A stretch of DNA of 64,000 nucleotides, taken from positions 248,001 through 312,000 of the forward strand of contig NZ_NMUN01000005.1 in the NCBI RefSeq assembly GCF_002812725.1, read 5' to 3'. A program made the position numbers and the translations under genes. Below, one piece after another: positions 24,934-34,605 of the stretch; positions within the stretch are counted from its first letter, which is position 1, and each line of letters opens with the position of its first letter. The notes below the pieces were generated by a model. That model was not told the DNA's origin and made no database searches. It worked only from the letters and a program-made list of their open reading frames with translations. The stretch comes from Microbacterium sp. BR1. Lineage in GTDB: Bacteria; Actinomycetota; Actinomycetes; Actinomycetales; Microbacteriaceae.

Positions 24934-25994
24934 CGGTTCGCGGTCTCTGCGTCGCGCAAGGAGCTGTGCCCCGCATCCCAGGCGTTCAGCATCTCGTCGC
25001 CTACCCAGCCGTCCAAGGCAAGGCAAGCGGCGGCGCCGAACATGATGTCGGGCAGCAGATCGGGACTGTCCACGGCAAGCCCCCCGGCCAGGTCCCGCCC
25101 GGCGATCTGCTCGTGCACCGCATCCGCCTCGACGTGCTCGTCGAAATACCAGGTGACGTCGGGCCCGAACCCCAGGCGTCGGAACCCGTCGGCGTACATC
25201 CGACTGGGCAGCGACGACGTCATCTCGAACGCGGCCAAGTGCCCGACAATCGCGCCGCGCAGGCGCCGATTGAGGCCGAACAGCGACATCGTGTTGAGCG
25301 ATGCGAGGGTGACAGCGGGCACCACGTCGACGTAGGCGCCGTAGGTGTCATCGAGTCCGAGCCCGCGCACGGTCTGGGCGAAGATCCGCGAATGCATGCG
25401 CGAGACATCGCCCCCGCCGTACTCGTCGGACTGGATCTCGACGAGCGCCGCCTTGGCCAGTCCCGTCAGACGCGGGATCGCCCACGAGTGCGGATCCGCC
25501 TCGCGCAGGGTGTACACGCTTCGGTGCATGAGCAGCTCCCGGGCCTGCTCGACGGTCGCCTTCTTGGCGATGAACCGCGCGACGCTCGGCCCCGGAGTCG
25601 GGGCCGTCAGGGCGAACAGGGCACGCGCCACCTCATCCCGCGTCGGCATGGGTGCGGCAGGCATTGGAACGCGCTCGCGCAGAGCCGCCTCGAAGGTGCG
25701 CTCGAGCACACCGCGGGTCGCGATGAGCATCGGATGCCACTCCCATCCGGCATCGATGACGTCGAGCGAGCCGTAGTGACTCGCGTACAGCAGGAACAGG
25801 GTGAGTTGCACGTCGTCGTCACGGATGACATCGGGTGCCTCGGCCAGCGCGCGCTCGGCGCGCCCGACGACGTCGCCCGCCTCGGTCGATCCGGGTTCCT
25901 CGGCGAGGATCGCCATCAGGTGAGCGCTGAGCTGCCCGCGCGGGGCGAACGAGAACGGATGCATCGTGACATCCGTCGTGATCGTGGTCTTCAT
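24930..25994 (-). CDS. iron-containing redox enzyme family protein (heme-oxygenase-like fold)
   Basis: A 354-residue all-helical protein of the HDO (heme-oxygenase-like diiron) superfamily. Likely iron-ligand helices are VEIQSDEYGGGDVSRMHSR around 200 and YFDEHVEADAVHEQI around 293; known members are diiron oxidases or oxygenases. The start is the ATG at 25994, since upstream residues in frame look non-coding. It overlaps the CDGSH gene by 4 bp. Its substrate is unknown. Confidence 0.82.
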   Translation of the reverse strand: MKTTITTDVTMHPFSFAPRGQLSAHLMAILAEEPGSTEAGDVVGRAERALAEAPDVIRDDDVQLTLFLLYASHYGSLDVIDAGWEWHPMLIATRGVLERTFEAALRERVPMPAAPMPTRDEVARALFALTAPTPGPSVARFIAKKATVEQARELLMHRSVYTLREADPHSWAIPRLTGLAKAALVEIQSDEYGGGDVSRMHSRIFAQTVRGLGLDDTYGAYVDVVPAVTLASLNTMSLFGLNRRLRGAIVGHLAAFEMTSSLPSRMYADGFRRLGFGPDVTWYFDEHVEADAVHEQIAGRDLAGGLAVDSPDLLPDIMFGAAACLALDGWVGDEMLNAWDAGHSSLRDAETANR

Positions 25995-26149
25995 GACACT
26001 CCTTGGGTGCGTCCACTCAGCGTGCACCCGCGCCCCGCGCGAGCGCAGGGGCTTGACAGGCAGCGGCGCCCGTGATGTACGAGGCCGACATCCCGCGCCC
26101 GTGCGTCCGCCAGCTATCGCGCAATATCGCGGTGAATCACGGCACTGTC

Positions 26150-26180
26150 AACCCCCCGAGAGATCGCGCCTCAGGGGGTT
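26150..26180. promoter_or_regulatory. hairpin upstream of the stress-protein run
   Basis: AACCCCC (26150 on) pairs with GGGGGTT (ending 26180) with GAG/CTC pairing inside. It sits 55 bp before the small acidic gene at 26235, in a 240-bp region without a gene between divergent operons. It could be a terminator of read-through, an attenuator or a binding site. No T run is present. Confidence 0.4.
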
Positions 26181-26234
26181 ACGGTTGCGCAGCATCGTTC
26201 GCACGGACGGTGTCCTCGAGCGGAGAGGAATGAC

Positions 26235-26408
26235 ATGAGCGACAACGCGAACGACGAGCCGGACGAGCAAGACGTCCCCGGCACACCGGACTCTGCATCC
26301 GGATCCGAGTTCGAGTCGGACTCCGGCTCCGCATCGGATGTCTCACCCGACCAGCCCCAGACGACCGATTCGCACGGGATGCCCGTCGACAATCCCTCCG
26401 GAGGCTGA
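26235..26408 (+). CDS. small acidic disordered protein
   Basis: A 57-residue protein starting MSDNANDEPDEQDVPG and made almost entirely of Asp, Glu, Ser, Pro and Gly. It has no cysteine or hydrophobic core. GAGAGGAATGAC provides a ribosome-binding site for the ATG at 26235. I do not recognise a family. It lies 6 bp before another acidic protein and then an SRPBCC protein, in one probable operon. Confidence 0.6.
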   Translation: MSDNANDEPDEQDVPGTPDSASGSEFESDSGSASDVSPDQPQTTDSHGMPVDNPSGG

Positions 26409-26414
26409 CTTCCG

Positions 26415-26735
26415 ATGAACCCCGAACACACGGCGCGCTTCGGCGCGGGCGAGACGGACAACCTGTCCCCGGCGCCCGTTGACAGCGGGTTGTCCGAGGC
26501 GGATGCCATCCGCAAGGACCGCTCGTACAGCCCCGCCAGCGAGAGCGAAACGGAACGCAAGCAAGAGGATCCGCTGCCCGACACGATCGATGACGACATC
26601 GACCCCGATGACGTGCATGTCGTACCCGGGACGGGCGGACCCGACGACGTCGGCGACATCGACGTCGATCCCGAGGACCTCAACCTGCCCAGACGCACGT
26701 CCGGACAGAATTCCGAACACGATGGCAAGGAGTGA
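26415..26735 (+). CDS. acidic low-complexity protein
   Basis: A 106-residue hydrophilic protein rich in Asp, Glu, Ser and Pro (for example DTIDDDIDPDDVHVVPGTGG). No domain is recognisable and it is probably disordered. It lies between another acidic protein and an SRPBCC protein, whose GTG start is 5 bp after this stop. Confidence 0.6.
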   Translation: MNPEHTARFGAGETDNLSPAPVDSGLSEADAIRKDRSYSPASESETERKQEDPLPDTIDDDIDPDDVHVVPGTGGPDDVGDIDVDPEDLNLPRRTSGQNSEHDGKE

Positions 26736-26740
26736 TACGC

Positions 26741-27196
26741 GTGGTACAGATCATCGAGACCACCGACGTGAACGTTCCCGTCGGCACCGCCTACAACCAG
26801 TGGACCCAGTTCGAGAGCTTTCCGAAGTTCTTGAGCGAGGTGGAGTCGATCGCGCAGATCGATGACACGCACACGCATTGGAAGGTGAAGATCGGCGGGT
26901 TCGAGCGTGAGTTCGACGCCGAGATCACCGAGCAGCACCCCGACGAGCGCGTCGCGTGGCACAGCGTCGGTGGTGACACGCATCACGGCGGTGTCGTGAC
27001 CTTCCACAAGCTCAGCGACAACGAGACGCGCGTGACGGCACAGATCGACTGGGAGCCCGAGGGTTTCGTCGAGATGGCCGGTGCGGCGCTCGGTGTCGGC
27101 AAGCACGCCGTCAAGAAGGACCTCGAGAACTTCAAGGAGTTCATCGAGTCGCAGGGTACCGAGACCGGTGCCTGGCGAAGCGACGTCGAGGCCTGA
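26741..27196 (+). CDS. SRPBCC-fold protein (polyketide cyclase/START-like)
   Basis: A 151-residue SRPBCC (Bet v1-like) protein with the patterns IIETTDVNVPVGTAYNQWTQ and FPKFLSEVESI near the start, then an amphipathic strand series and the final helix VKKDLENFKEFIESQG. The fold binds hydrophobic ligands. The GTG at 26741 follows AGGAG at good spacing and is preferred to the GTG at 26732. It forms a probable stress operon with the two acidic genes upstream. Confidence 0.85.
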   Translation: MVQIIETTDVNVPVGTAYNQWTQFESFPKFLSEVESIAQIDDTHTHWKVKIGGFEREFDAEITEQHPDERVAWHSVGGDTHHGGVVTFHKLSDNETRVTAQIDWEPEGFVEMAGAALGVGKHAVKKDLENFKEFIESQGTETGAWRSDVEA

Positions 27197-27221
27197 TAAT
27201 CCCGGCCCGGCTCGTCGCGGT

Positions 27222-28385
27222 CTATCCGATCATGCTCTTCAGCACGTCGACGCCCATGCCGTAGTTGATGCGCTGCACGGGAAGGGCCAGCTTGTCGGTG
27301 CCGATCCTGACGTAGCCGGGTTCGACGGTGCGCGCCATCTCGAACCCTGCCTGCGCCACGCCCTGCTTGGCCGTGTCGTTGTAGTGGCCGTACGGGTAGG
27401 CGATGACCTCCTTCGCACCCAGGACTCCGGCCGATGTCTCGAGGTCGGCGGCGATCTGCTCGGCCGACAGGTTGACCATCTCGCCCTTCCCGTTCGCCCC
27501 GGCCTTGTGCATGTCGTGCGTGTGGGATCTCCGCAGGACGTACCTGTTCGGAGGTGGATCCTGCCGGTACGCCGTGATCATGAACGACGTTGCCAGCACG
27601 TGGTACTTGTCGACGACGGGGGCGGCGAGGTCGAACCAGGTCTGATCCGCGTCGTCGTCGGTGACGATCACGGAGTGGCCGGGCAAGAAGAGCTTGCCGT
27701 CGATGAAGGCGCTCAGCTCATCCCAGGTCGGCTGGTAGAAGCCGCCGCCGGCGATGTAGCTCATCTGCGCGTCGAAGTCCCCGATGTACGCGTAGTTGCC
27801 GCGCAGCCATCCGCTCTCGCCATTCGGATTCGTCGTGAACTGGTGGTACATCAGAATCGGGATGCGCGCGGCTTCGGCGACGTTCGCCTCGGGGGTCGTC
27901 CACCCGGCGTGCAGGGTGGTCTGCTGGTCCGTGCACGCCACCAGCTTCGAACCATTGAGGCGCTGTGCGGTCGTCAAGGCTGCGGCGTCCGCGTCGCTCG
28001 CGTACCAGCCTGCGAACACCGCGCCGTCGCGCGTGGGCACCGGCAGGCCCGTGTACAGGGTGTCGACGGTCTGGAGGATCGGCGCGTCGGCGATGCCCTC
28101 GCCCGCGAAGCTCACGGCGCACGCGTTCGGATCGTCGGTGCCGGCCAAGAGGGCTTGGGCCGGGGTCAGGGGCGTCGGGGAGGGCGTGGGCTTCAGGGGC
28201 GCCGGCGAGACCGCGGGGTTTGCCGCCGTGGGCGACGTCGCCTCGGATGAACGCCATGGAAGCCAGATGATCGCACCGGCCGCGATCAACGCGACGACCG
28301 TCGCCGAGACGATGATCGCGGCGAGACGACGGCGTTTTCGGGAACGATTCGCAGATCGTCGTTGCTCGCCTCGGAGTCCCGTCAT
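27222..28385 (-). CDS. polysaccharide deacetylase family protein with InlB-repeat-like segment
   Basis: A 387-residue secreted or membrane-anchored protein: basic N-terminus, one hydrophobic segment (about 22-45), a Pro/Thr-rich stretch, then an InlB B-repeat-like segment (VFAGWYASDADAAALTT near 125) and a NodB-type deacetylase domain. Metal-site motifs are VTDDDAD (motif 1, TFDDG in most members) and RSHTHDMH (motif 2). IPILMYHQF is the typical domain start. Function is probably removal of acetyl groups from a cell-surface glycan. Confidence 0.85.
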   Translation of the reverse strand: MTGLRGEQRRSANRSRKRRRLAAIIVSATVVALIAAGAIIWLPWRSSEATSPTAANPAVSPAPLKPTPSPTPLTPAQALLAGTDDPNACAVSFAGEGIADAPILQTVDTLYTGLPVPTRDGAVFAGWYASDADAAALTTAQRLNGSKLVACTDQQTTLHAGWTTPEANVAEAARIPILMYHQFTTNPNGESGWLRGNYAYIGDFDAQMSYIAGGGFYQPTWDELSAFIDGKLFLPGHSVIVTDDDADQTWFDLAAPVVDKYHVLATSFMITAYRQDPPPNRYVLRRSHTHDMHKAGANGKGEMVNLSAEQIAADLETSAGVLGAKEVIAYPYGHYNDTAKQGVAQAGFEMARTVEPGYVRIGTDKLALPVQRINYGMGVDVLKSMIG

Positions 28386-28519
28386 GCCGTGCCTGCCGTT
28401 CTTGACCGTCGCCCTGACGACCCGTACCGATGATAGGGCTCCGGAGGGCTCGCGCCCGGTGCCTGTGGAGGACGCGCGCGCCGCCGACCCAGATGCTCCC
28501 GCGCGGTCGCATCGGCTGA

Positions 28520-28525
28520 CAGAAT
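28520..28525 (+). promoter_or_regulatory. -10 element (leaderless start)
   Basis: CAGAAT ends 6 nt before the ATG at 28532 of the UbiB-like gene. Confidence 0.45.
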
Positions 28526-28531
28526 CGCCTC

Positions 28532-30511
28532 ATGCCGAACTGGCTCGTCTTCGTTATCGTGATCGTCCTCTTCTCGTTCGTCGCGGCGTGGATCGTCCGC
28601 CGCTTGCTCGACGTGGAGGTCGGGTGGCTGCGCGCTTTCCTGACGGCGCTCGTCGTCTTCCTGCTCGCTTCTCCGCTCGCCATCTGGACACTGAGCGAGG
28701 CGGAGGTCTACGTCGATGGAGCGTTCGTCGCGCCCGGGGCGGTGGCCGTCGGCTTCGTCGCGGTGACGGTCGGATGGATGTTCGCCGTGGTCGTGATCGC
28801 GGTGCTCACGCTCGAATTCCTGTGGCCCTCGCACCGCATGCGCAACCCGATCGGTGTGGTGCGCGATGCCATCCGTCGACGCGACCGAGCGCGGCGCTAC
28901 GCACAGATCGTCGCGATCGGGTCACGCCATGGGCTGACGTTCTACGAGAGCCGACGGCGCGGCGACGGAGACAGTGAACTCCCCACGGCGCTCGTTTCGG
29001 CGATGAACGAGGCGGGGGTGACATTCGTCAAGCTCGGTCAGGTGCTGTCTTCCCGGGAGGATGTGCTGCCACCCGCGCTCATCGACGCGCTCTCGACGCT
29101 CCAGATGGACTCGTCGCCGATCCCGTGGGCCGAGGCCCGGGCGGCGATCATCGACCAGCTCGGAGTCCCGCTCGAGCAGGTGTTCGCCGAGATCGACCCG
29201 GAACCTCTGGCCGCAGCATCCGTCGCCCAGGTCCACGCCGCACGGCTCGTCAGCGGCGAGGACGTCATCGTCAAGATCCAGCGCCCGCGGGCGCGCGCGC
29301 AGGTGACGACCGATCTCGACATCCTGGATCGGCTCGCGGCGGACGCCGAGGCCCGCACGGACTGGGCGAAGGACTACGGTCTGCACGCACTCGTCACCGA
29401 GTTCGCGCGGGGGCTGCGCGAAGAACTCGACTATCGCACCGAGGTTGCGAACGGCGAGATGCTGCGGGCAGCGATCGCCGGGGCCCGGGATTCACTCCTG
29501 CGAGTCCCGCAGGTCTTCGGCGAGTACTGCACGGATCGCATGATCGTGCAGGAGTTCGTGGGCGGCACCCCGTTCAGCCGGCTCCAACCCGGCACGCTCC
29601 CCCACGACGTCGCCGTCGGGATCGCCGACGGCCTGGTGGATGCGGTGGTCGACCAGATCGCGGTTCGCGGGATCTTCCACGCCGACCTGCACCCCGGCAA
29701 TCTCATCCTCGATGACGAGCCGGACGCATACGGTGCCGCCACGATCACGCTGATCGACTTCGGTTCGGTCGGCATCGTCGAGAGCAGCATGCGTCGGTTG
29801 CTGGTGCCGATGCTGGTCGGTATGGCCAACGAGGACGACGTCGCCGTGACCGACATCGCCCTCTTGATGTGCGGACGACCCTCCGGGGACTTCGACGCGG
29901 TGGCGCTGCAACGCGACGTCGGGGTCATCCTGACCCGGCTGCACAGCGCGCGCGCCGATGAAAACGTGTTCCGACTCCTGCTCGACGTGCTGCGCCGGAA
30001 CCGGATGGCTCTGCCACCGTCGCTGCTTCTCGTGTTCCGCACGCTCGCCTCGCTGGAGGGCACGCTGCGTAAGCTCGTTCCGGACTACGACATGGTGGGA
30101 CGCGCCCTGCACATCGCGCCGCGCCTGGCGCGGTCGCTCCTGTCTCCGACGAAGGCGCTGCTCACCGCGCAGACGTGGTCTGCGTTGCTCATCGAGCAGT
30201 CACGCAGGCTGCCGCGGCGCCTCGAGAACCTGACCCAGTCCCTCGACGAGGGAACGCTGTCGGTGCGGTTGCGGACCTTCGAGAGCACCGACGAACGCTC
30301 GTGGATCGACGGCCTGCTCGGCCGCATCACCATGACCGCGATCGGCATCGCGCTGGTGATCGCGGGCATCAGCCTGAGCGTCGACGACGGTGGCCCGATG
30401 CTGACCGGGGATGTCCCCACGTTCGGGTTCTTGGGCAGCATCGTGGCGCTGGGGGGTCTGCTGCTGCTCCTGCGCAGCCTGCGCACCGCGCTGCGCCGGT
30501 CGGGTCGTTGA
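28532..30511 (+). CDS. ABC1/UbiB-family protein kinase-like ATPase
   Basis: A 659-residue AarF/UbiB-type protein. Three transmembrane helices come first (about 5-27, 32-55, 70-95), then the kinase-like core with FVKLGQVLSSR (KxGQ motif), AAASVAQVHAARL (the A-rich loop unique to the family), VIVKIQRP, FHADLHPGNL (catalytic loop) and LIDFGSVG (DFG). The last 60 residues carry two more helices. It aids ubiquinone or menaquinone metabolism in other bacteria. Its stop overlaps the TTG start of glycerate kinase. Confidence 0.9.
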   Translation: MPNWLVFVIVIVLFSFVAAWIVRRLLDVEVGWLRAFLTALVVFLLASPLAIWTLSEAEVYVDGAFVAPGAVAVGFVAVTVGWMFAVVVIAVLTLEFLWPSHRMRNPIGVVRDAIRRRDRARRYAQIVAIGSRHGLTFYESRRRGDGDSELPTALVSAMNEAGVTFVKLGQVLSSREDVLPPALIDALSTLQMDSSPIPWAEARAAIIDQLGVPLEQVFAEIDPEPLAAASVAQVHAARLVSGEDVIVKIQRPRARAQVTTDLDILDRLAADAEARTDWAKDYGLHALVTEFARGLREELDYRTEVANGEMLRAAIAGARDSLLRVPQVFGEYCTDRMIVQEFVGGTPFSRLQPGTLPHDVAVGIADGLVDAVVDQIAVRGIFHADLHPGNLILDDEPDAYGAATITLIDFGSVGIVESSMRRLLVPMLVGMANEDDVAVTDIALLMCGRPSGDFDAVALQRDVGVILTRLHSARADENVFRLLLDVLRRNRMALPPSLLLVFRTLASLEGTLRKLVPDYDMVGRALHIAPRLARSLLSPTKALLTAQTWSALLIEQSRRLPRRLENLTQSLDEGTLSVRLRTFESTDERSWIDGLLGRITMTAIGIALVIAGISLSVDDGGPMLTGDVPTFGFLGSIVALGGLLLLLRSLRTALRRSGR

Positions 30512-31569
30512 CCCGGTCCCGGACGCTGCGCGTCATCGTTGCTCCCGATTCGTACAAAGGATCGGCGACGGCGCAGGAGGCGGCGAGCGCGATCGCGGAC
30601 GGATGGCGCTCGGTTCGGGCCGACGACGACCTCGTCGTGGCGCCGCAGGCGGACGGCGGCGAGGGCACGCTCGACGCGTTGGAGGCGTCGAACCCGGGCA
30701 GCATCCGGCGCAGCGCGGGACCCGTGACGGGGCCGGACGGGCGGGCCGTACCGGGCGAATGGCTCGAGCTCGCGGACGGCACCGCGGTCGTCGAGATGGC
30801 GCAGATGTCGGGCCTTCCGCTGATGCATCCGCTCGATAGTCTCGGCGCGACGTCGCGCGGGCTCGGCGAGGTGATTCGCGCGGCGATCGACAGCGGCGCC
30901 CGGCACCTGCTGATCGGCATCGGCGGCTCGGCGTCCACCGATGCCGGGTTGCCCATGCTCGACGCGATCGGTGACCGGATGCCCCCGCACGGCGGAGCGC
31001 TCGTCCTGACCGACGTGACCGCTCCCCTGCTCGGGCCGCACGGGGCGGCCGCCGTGTTCGGACCGCAGAAGGGCGCTTCCGCCCGTGACGTAGCCGTGCT
31101 CGAGCAGCGGCTGCGTCGGGCCGCGGTGCGGCTCGGAGGCGACCCCGACGAACCGGGCGCGGGCGCCGCGGGTGGCGTGGGGTTCGCCCTGAGTACGTGG
31201 GGCGCGACACTCACGAGCGGGGCGGCGTTCGTCGCCGAGGCGACGCACCTCTCCACGCTCATGGACGGATGCGACATCCTGCTCACCGGCGAGGGTCGGT
31301 TCGATCGGCAGTCGCTCACGGGCAAGGTCGTGGGCAGCATCCTGACGGCGGCACGAGAGCGCCCGGTCACGGTCGGCGCGATCGTCGGCACGGCCTCCGA
31401 GCCGCCGCCCTGCTGGTATGTCGAACTCGCCGACCTTGCGGGGTCGGCCCGGGCGGCGATCGCCGATCCCCGACGCTGGCTGATCGAGGCCGGTCGCGCG
31501 GCGGCGTCGGATCTCGGCGCGGACGATCAGGATCCGAGAAGCGGCCGCGCACCGACCGTCGTGGCCTGA
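30508..31569 (+). CDS. glycerate kinase
   Basis: A 353-residue type-2 glycerate kinase (GlxK/GarK family) phosphorylating D-glycerate. VIVAPDSYKGSATAQEAA near the start, GGEGTL, GIGGSASTDAGLPML (glycine-rich phosphate loop) and LLTGEGRFDRQS are diagnostic. The only plausible start is the TTG at 30508, overlapping the UbiB stop (TTGA). The 3' end overlaps the convergent CPBP gene by 43 bp. Confidence 0.9.
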   Translation: MTRSRTLRVIVAPDSYKGSATAQEAASAIADGWRSVRADDDLVVAPQADGGEGTLDALEASNPGSIRRSAGPVTGPDGRAVPGEWLELADGTAVVEMAQMSGLPLMHPLDSLGATSRGLGEVIRAAIDSGARHLLIGIGGSASTDAGLPMLDAIGDRMPPHGGALVLTDVTAPLLGPHGAAAVFGPQKGASARDVAVLEQRLRRAAVRLGGDPDEPGAGAAGGVGFALSTWGATLTSGAAFVAEATHLSTLMDGCDILLTGEGRFDRQSLTGKVVGSILTAARERPVTVGAIVGTASEPPPCWYVELADLAGSARAAIADPRRWLIEAGRAAASDLGADDQDPRSGRAPTVVA

Positions 31570-32393
31570 GCGGAGCCGCGTCGTCGCCAGAGCAGTCCCG
31601 CACAGACGACGCCCTGCACCATGACGATCGCGCTGATCGTCGAGGCGATGACACCCGCCGACTGATCGGCCGCGGTCAGCAGGTCGAAGCCGGCGTGCCA
31701 GAGAAGAACGGGAACGATGCTCCACCGGGCGCCGAGCGTCATCCACGCGAGCAGGTACGACCCGCACACCAGGGCGAGCATCCATCCCACGATGCCGACG
31801 CCCATCTGCGTGTAGGTGGGGTTGAAGAAGAACGCGGGCGCGTGCCACGCAATCCAGATCCCGGCGACCACGAGCGCCGACCAGAACACGGACGAACGGC
31901 GGGATAGCGCGGGCAGAAGCCACCCGCGCCATCCCGCCTCCTCCCCTAACCCGAACGTGAGCAGCCAGACGACTGCCACGACGGGCCACCCCAGGCCAGG
32001 GAGCTTCGCGGTGGTTCCGAAGGATTCCGGATCGGGCCATCCCCCCGCCACGACCGCGGCCGCGCCGAACCCGATCAGGTAGTACGCGACGGGCATGCCG
32101 ATTCCCGCGAGCCACCACACCCGCGGGAACCGGAGAGAGAAGGCACGCCGTGCCCACGCGGCGAGGTTACGCGGGCCGCCCTCCCACAGAGCCGCGGCGA
32201 CGGCGCCGCACGCGGGGCCGATCGACGCGAGGAAGAACGTCCACGGCATGCCGTCGAGTCCGGCCGTTCGGGCCTGGACGAGGATCGGCAGCCAGATCGC
32301 CCACGTCACCGCGAATGCGACGGCGAGGAAGACGACGACGCCCCCGCGGCGGCGGGACGTCGCGATCGGATCGAGGAACGCGGGCGCGCTCAT
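31527..32393 (-). CDS. CPBP-family intramembrane metalloprotease
   Basis: A 288-residue membrane protein with about eight hydrophobic helices and the CPBP (Abi) motifs GEEAGWRGWLLP near 155, WHAPAFF and LLWHAGFD, which would bind a metal. Bacterial members include glutamic-type intramembrane proteases and immunity proteins. Its ATG overlaps the stop of the MmpL gene (ATGA), so it is the last gene of that operon. Confidence 0.87.
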   Translation of the reverse strand: MSAPAFLDPIATSRRRGGVVVFLAVAFAVTWAIWLPILVQARTAGLDGMPWTFFLASIGPACGAVAAALWEGGPRNLAAWARRAFSLRFPRVWWLAGIGMPVAYYLIGFGAAAVVAGGWPDPESFGTTAKLPGLGWPVVAVVWLLTFGLGEEAGWRGWLLPALSRRSSVFWSALVVAGIWIAWHAPAFFFNPTYTQMGVGIVGWMLALVCGSYLLAWMTLGARWSIVPVLLWHAGFDLLTAADQSAGVIASTISAIVMVQGVVCAGLLWRRRGSAQATTVGARPLLGS

Positions 32394-34603
32394 GCTCCCA
32401 GTGAACCCGCTCCCGGATCGGGTGAGAAGGGTCGCGGGCCGTGAATATTTCGACCGCGGATGCGTCTGCCCGGCCACCACCAGGCGGCACGACCGAGCAG
32501 GGTCATGACGGCCGGAACCAGGAGCAGCCGGATGACGGTGGCATCGACGAACACCGCGACGGCCAGACCGACGCCGAAGACCTTGATGACCGGGTTGGGA
32601 CTCAGCGTGAAGCTCAGGAACACGGCGATCATGATGATCGCCGCAGCCGAGATGACGCCACCCGTCTCGGCGAGTCCTCGCGTCACGGCATCCTTCGGCG
32701 TCGCCCCCCGCACCCAGGCCTGGCGGACGGCGGCGAGCAGGAACACCTCGTAGTCCATCGACAGGCCGAAGAGCACGGCAAACAGCATCATCGGCACGTA
32801 CGGGTCGAGCGGCACCGGCCCGTCGAGCCCGAACAGCTCGACGCCGTGCCCCTCCTGGAACACCCACACGATGACGCCGAATGCCGCCGTGATCGAAAGT
32901 GCGTTGCAGAGCGCGGCCTTGATCGGCAGCAGAATGGATCGGAAGGTGAAACCCACGAGCACCATGGCCGCGGCGATGACGACGCCGATGAGCCAGGGCA
33001 GACGCTCGGCGATGCGGTCGCTGAGGTCGATGCGCGTCGCGACCGCCCCGCCGACGTGCGCGTCGATGCCGCTCGCGGGGATCGTGTCGGCGCGGAGCGT
33101 CGCGACGAGGTCGGCCGTGGCCGGGTCGCTGGGCCCCGTCTCGGGGAGCACCTGCATCGTCACGACCCCGTCTTGCACGACGGGCGGCGTGACGGACGCG
33201 GCGCCGTCCAGGCCCGCGACGTCTTCGCGCATGCTGGCCCAGGCGGCGGCGTCGTCACCCTCTCCCACGACCAGCAGGGGCGCGTTCTGCCCGGCGCCCC
33301 AGTGCTCCGCGGTGAGATCGAACGCGACGCGCTGGTTCGACCCGGGCAGGGCGTTCCCGGCACTCGACTGTCCGAGCTGGAGTGCGAGAGCCGGCAGCGA
33401 GATCACGAGGAGGATCGTGAGCGCGGCGAGACCGGCGGCCACGGGATGACGGGTCAGGCGCGGGGCGAGCCGGTCCCACACGCCGGTTCGGGGCGACGCG
33501 GGCGCGGTCTCGTCCGGAGTCCCGTCCGGCATGTTGTCGGCACGCCGCACGCGGCGGCGGCGCGGGGCGCGCTCCCGACGCGGCAGCGCACGCCGGCCGA
33601 CGAGCGCGAGCACGGCGGGGGTGAGGGTGAGCGTGGATGCGACGGCCACCACGACGACGATCGCGGTGGCGTACCCGAGCCAGGCGACGAACTCGACGCC
33701 CGAGATCGCGAGCCCCGTCGCGCACACGGCGACCGTGAGCCCGGCGACCATGGCGGCCTCGCCCGCGTCGTGTCCGGTCTCGGCGACGGCGTCCACCACG
33801 TCGGCCCCTTCGCGCAGCGCGCGCCGGAACCGCGACAAGAGGAACAGGGCGTAGTCGATGCCCACGCCGAGCCCGACCATGACGGCGAGCGTGACCGCAC
33901 TCTCGGGGATCGAGTAGCCGTGGCTCAGCAGCCACACGGTGCCGACCCCGCCGGCCACGGCGATCACCCCGGTCGCAACGGGGACGAGGGCGGCGAGCGC
34001 CGAGCCGAGCGCGATGAACAGCACGATGAGCGCGGCCACGACGCCGACGAGCTCGCTGTTGACGGTGCCGGCCCGATCCAGCTGGGTACCGAGGGGTGAT
34101 CCGATCGCCACCTCCAGCCCGGCCTCCCGTGCGGGGTCGAGCGCGTCGTCCACGGCGCGCTGCCAGTCCTTGCCCTCCTCTTTGGGGTCGCCCGTGACCG
34201 TGAGCAGCAGCGCGTTGCCATCGGGCGCGATCGTGCCGGCGCGGGCGGCGGCGGCCGGGTCTTCGAGAGGGTCGTCGACGGCGCTCCCGGATGCCTCGGC
34301 CAAGCCTGCGGCGACGTCCGCCACGACCTCCGCGTGCGAGGCGATGTCGGGCCCGGCGAGCACGATCCGGCTCGACACGGCATCGCCCTCCGCGTCCGCG
34401 TCGGCGTCGGCATCTCCGCGATCGGACAGCAGCTGCGCCGCGGCGCTGCTGTCGCTGCCACCGACCTCGACGTCGTCCTGCAGCGACGGGCCCACGAGCC
34501 AGGCCGTGCCGAACAGCGCCGCGACGACGAGCAGCCACGAGACGAGCGTGCCCCAGCGATGACGGGCGCAGAAACGCGCGATGGTCGAGACGGTCTTCTT
34601 CAT
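32390..34603 (-). CDS. MMPL-family RND transporter
   Basis: A 737-residue transporter with 12 hydrophobic helices in two repeats, each starting with one helix, a large extracellular loop and five helices. The first repeat has VGLGVGIDYALFLLSRFRRA and the second LFGLSMDYEVFLLAAVRQA, each with the proton-relay Asp-Tyr pair. MmpL proteins export lipids or siderophores in mycobacteria. The DUF2993 gene upstream ends 2 bp before it, and a CPBP protease follows with a 4-bp overlap. Confidence 0.9.
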   Translation of the reverse strand: MKKTVSTIARFCARHRWGTLVSWLLVVAALFGTAWLVGPSLQDDVEVGGSDSSAAAQLLSDRGDADADADAEGDAVSSRIVLAGPDIASHAEVVADVAAGLAEASGSAVDDPLEDPAAAARAGTIAPDGNALLLTVTGDPKEEGKDWQRAVDDALDPAREAGLEVAIGSPLGTQLDRAGTVNSELVGVVAALIVLFIALGSALAALVPVATGVIAVAGGVGTVWLLSHGYSIPESAVTLAVMVGLGVGIDYALFLLSRFRRALREGADVVDAVAETGHDAGEAAMVAGLTVAVCATGLAISGVEFVAWLGYATAIVVVVAVASTLTLTPAVLALVGRRALPRRERAPRRRRVRRADNMPDGTPDETAPASPRTGVWDRLAPRLTRHPVAAGLAALTILLVISLPALALQLGQSSAGNALPGSNQRVAFDLTAEHWGAGQNAPLLVVGEGDDAAAWASMREDVAGLDGAASVTPPVVQDGVVTMQVLPETGPSDPATADLVATLRADTIPASGIDAHVGGAVATRIDLSDRIAERLPWLIGVVIAAAMVLVGFTFRSILLPIKAALCNALSITAAFGVIVWVFQEGHGVELFGLDGPVPLDPYVPMMLFAVLFGLSMDYEVFLLAAVRQAWVRGATPKDAVTRGLAETGGVISAAAIIMIAVFLSFTLSPNPVIKVFGVGLAVAVFVDATVIRLLLVPAVMTLLGRAAWWWPGRRIRGRNIHGPRPFSPDPGAGSLGA

Positions 34604-34605
34604 GG

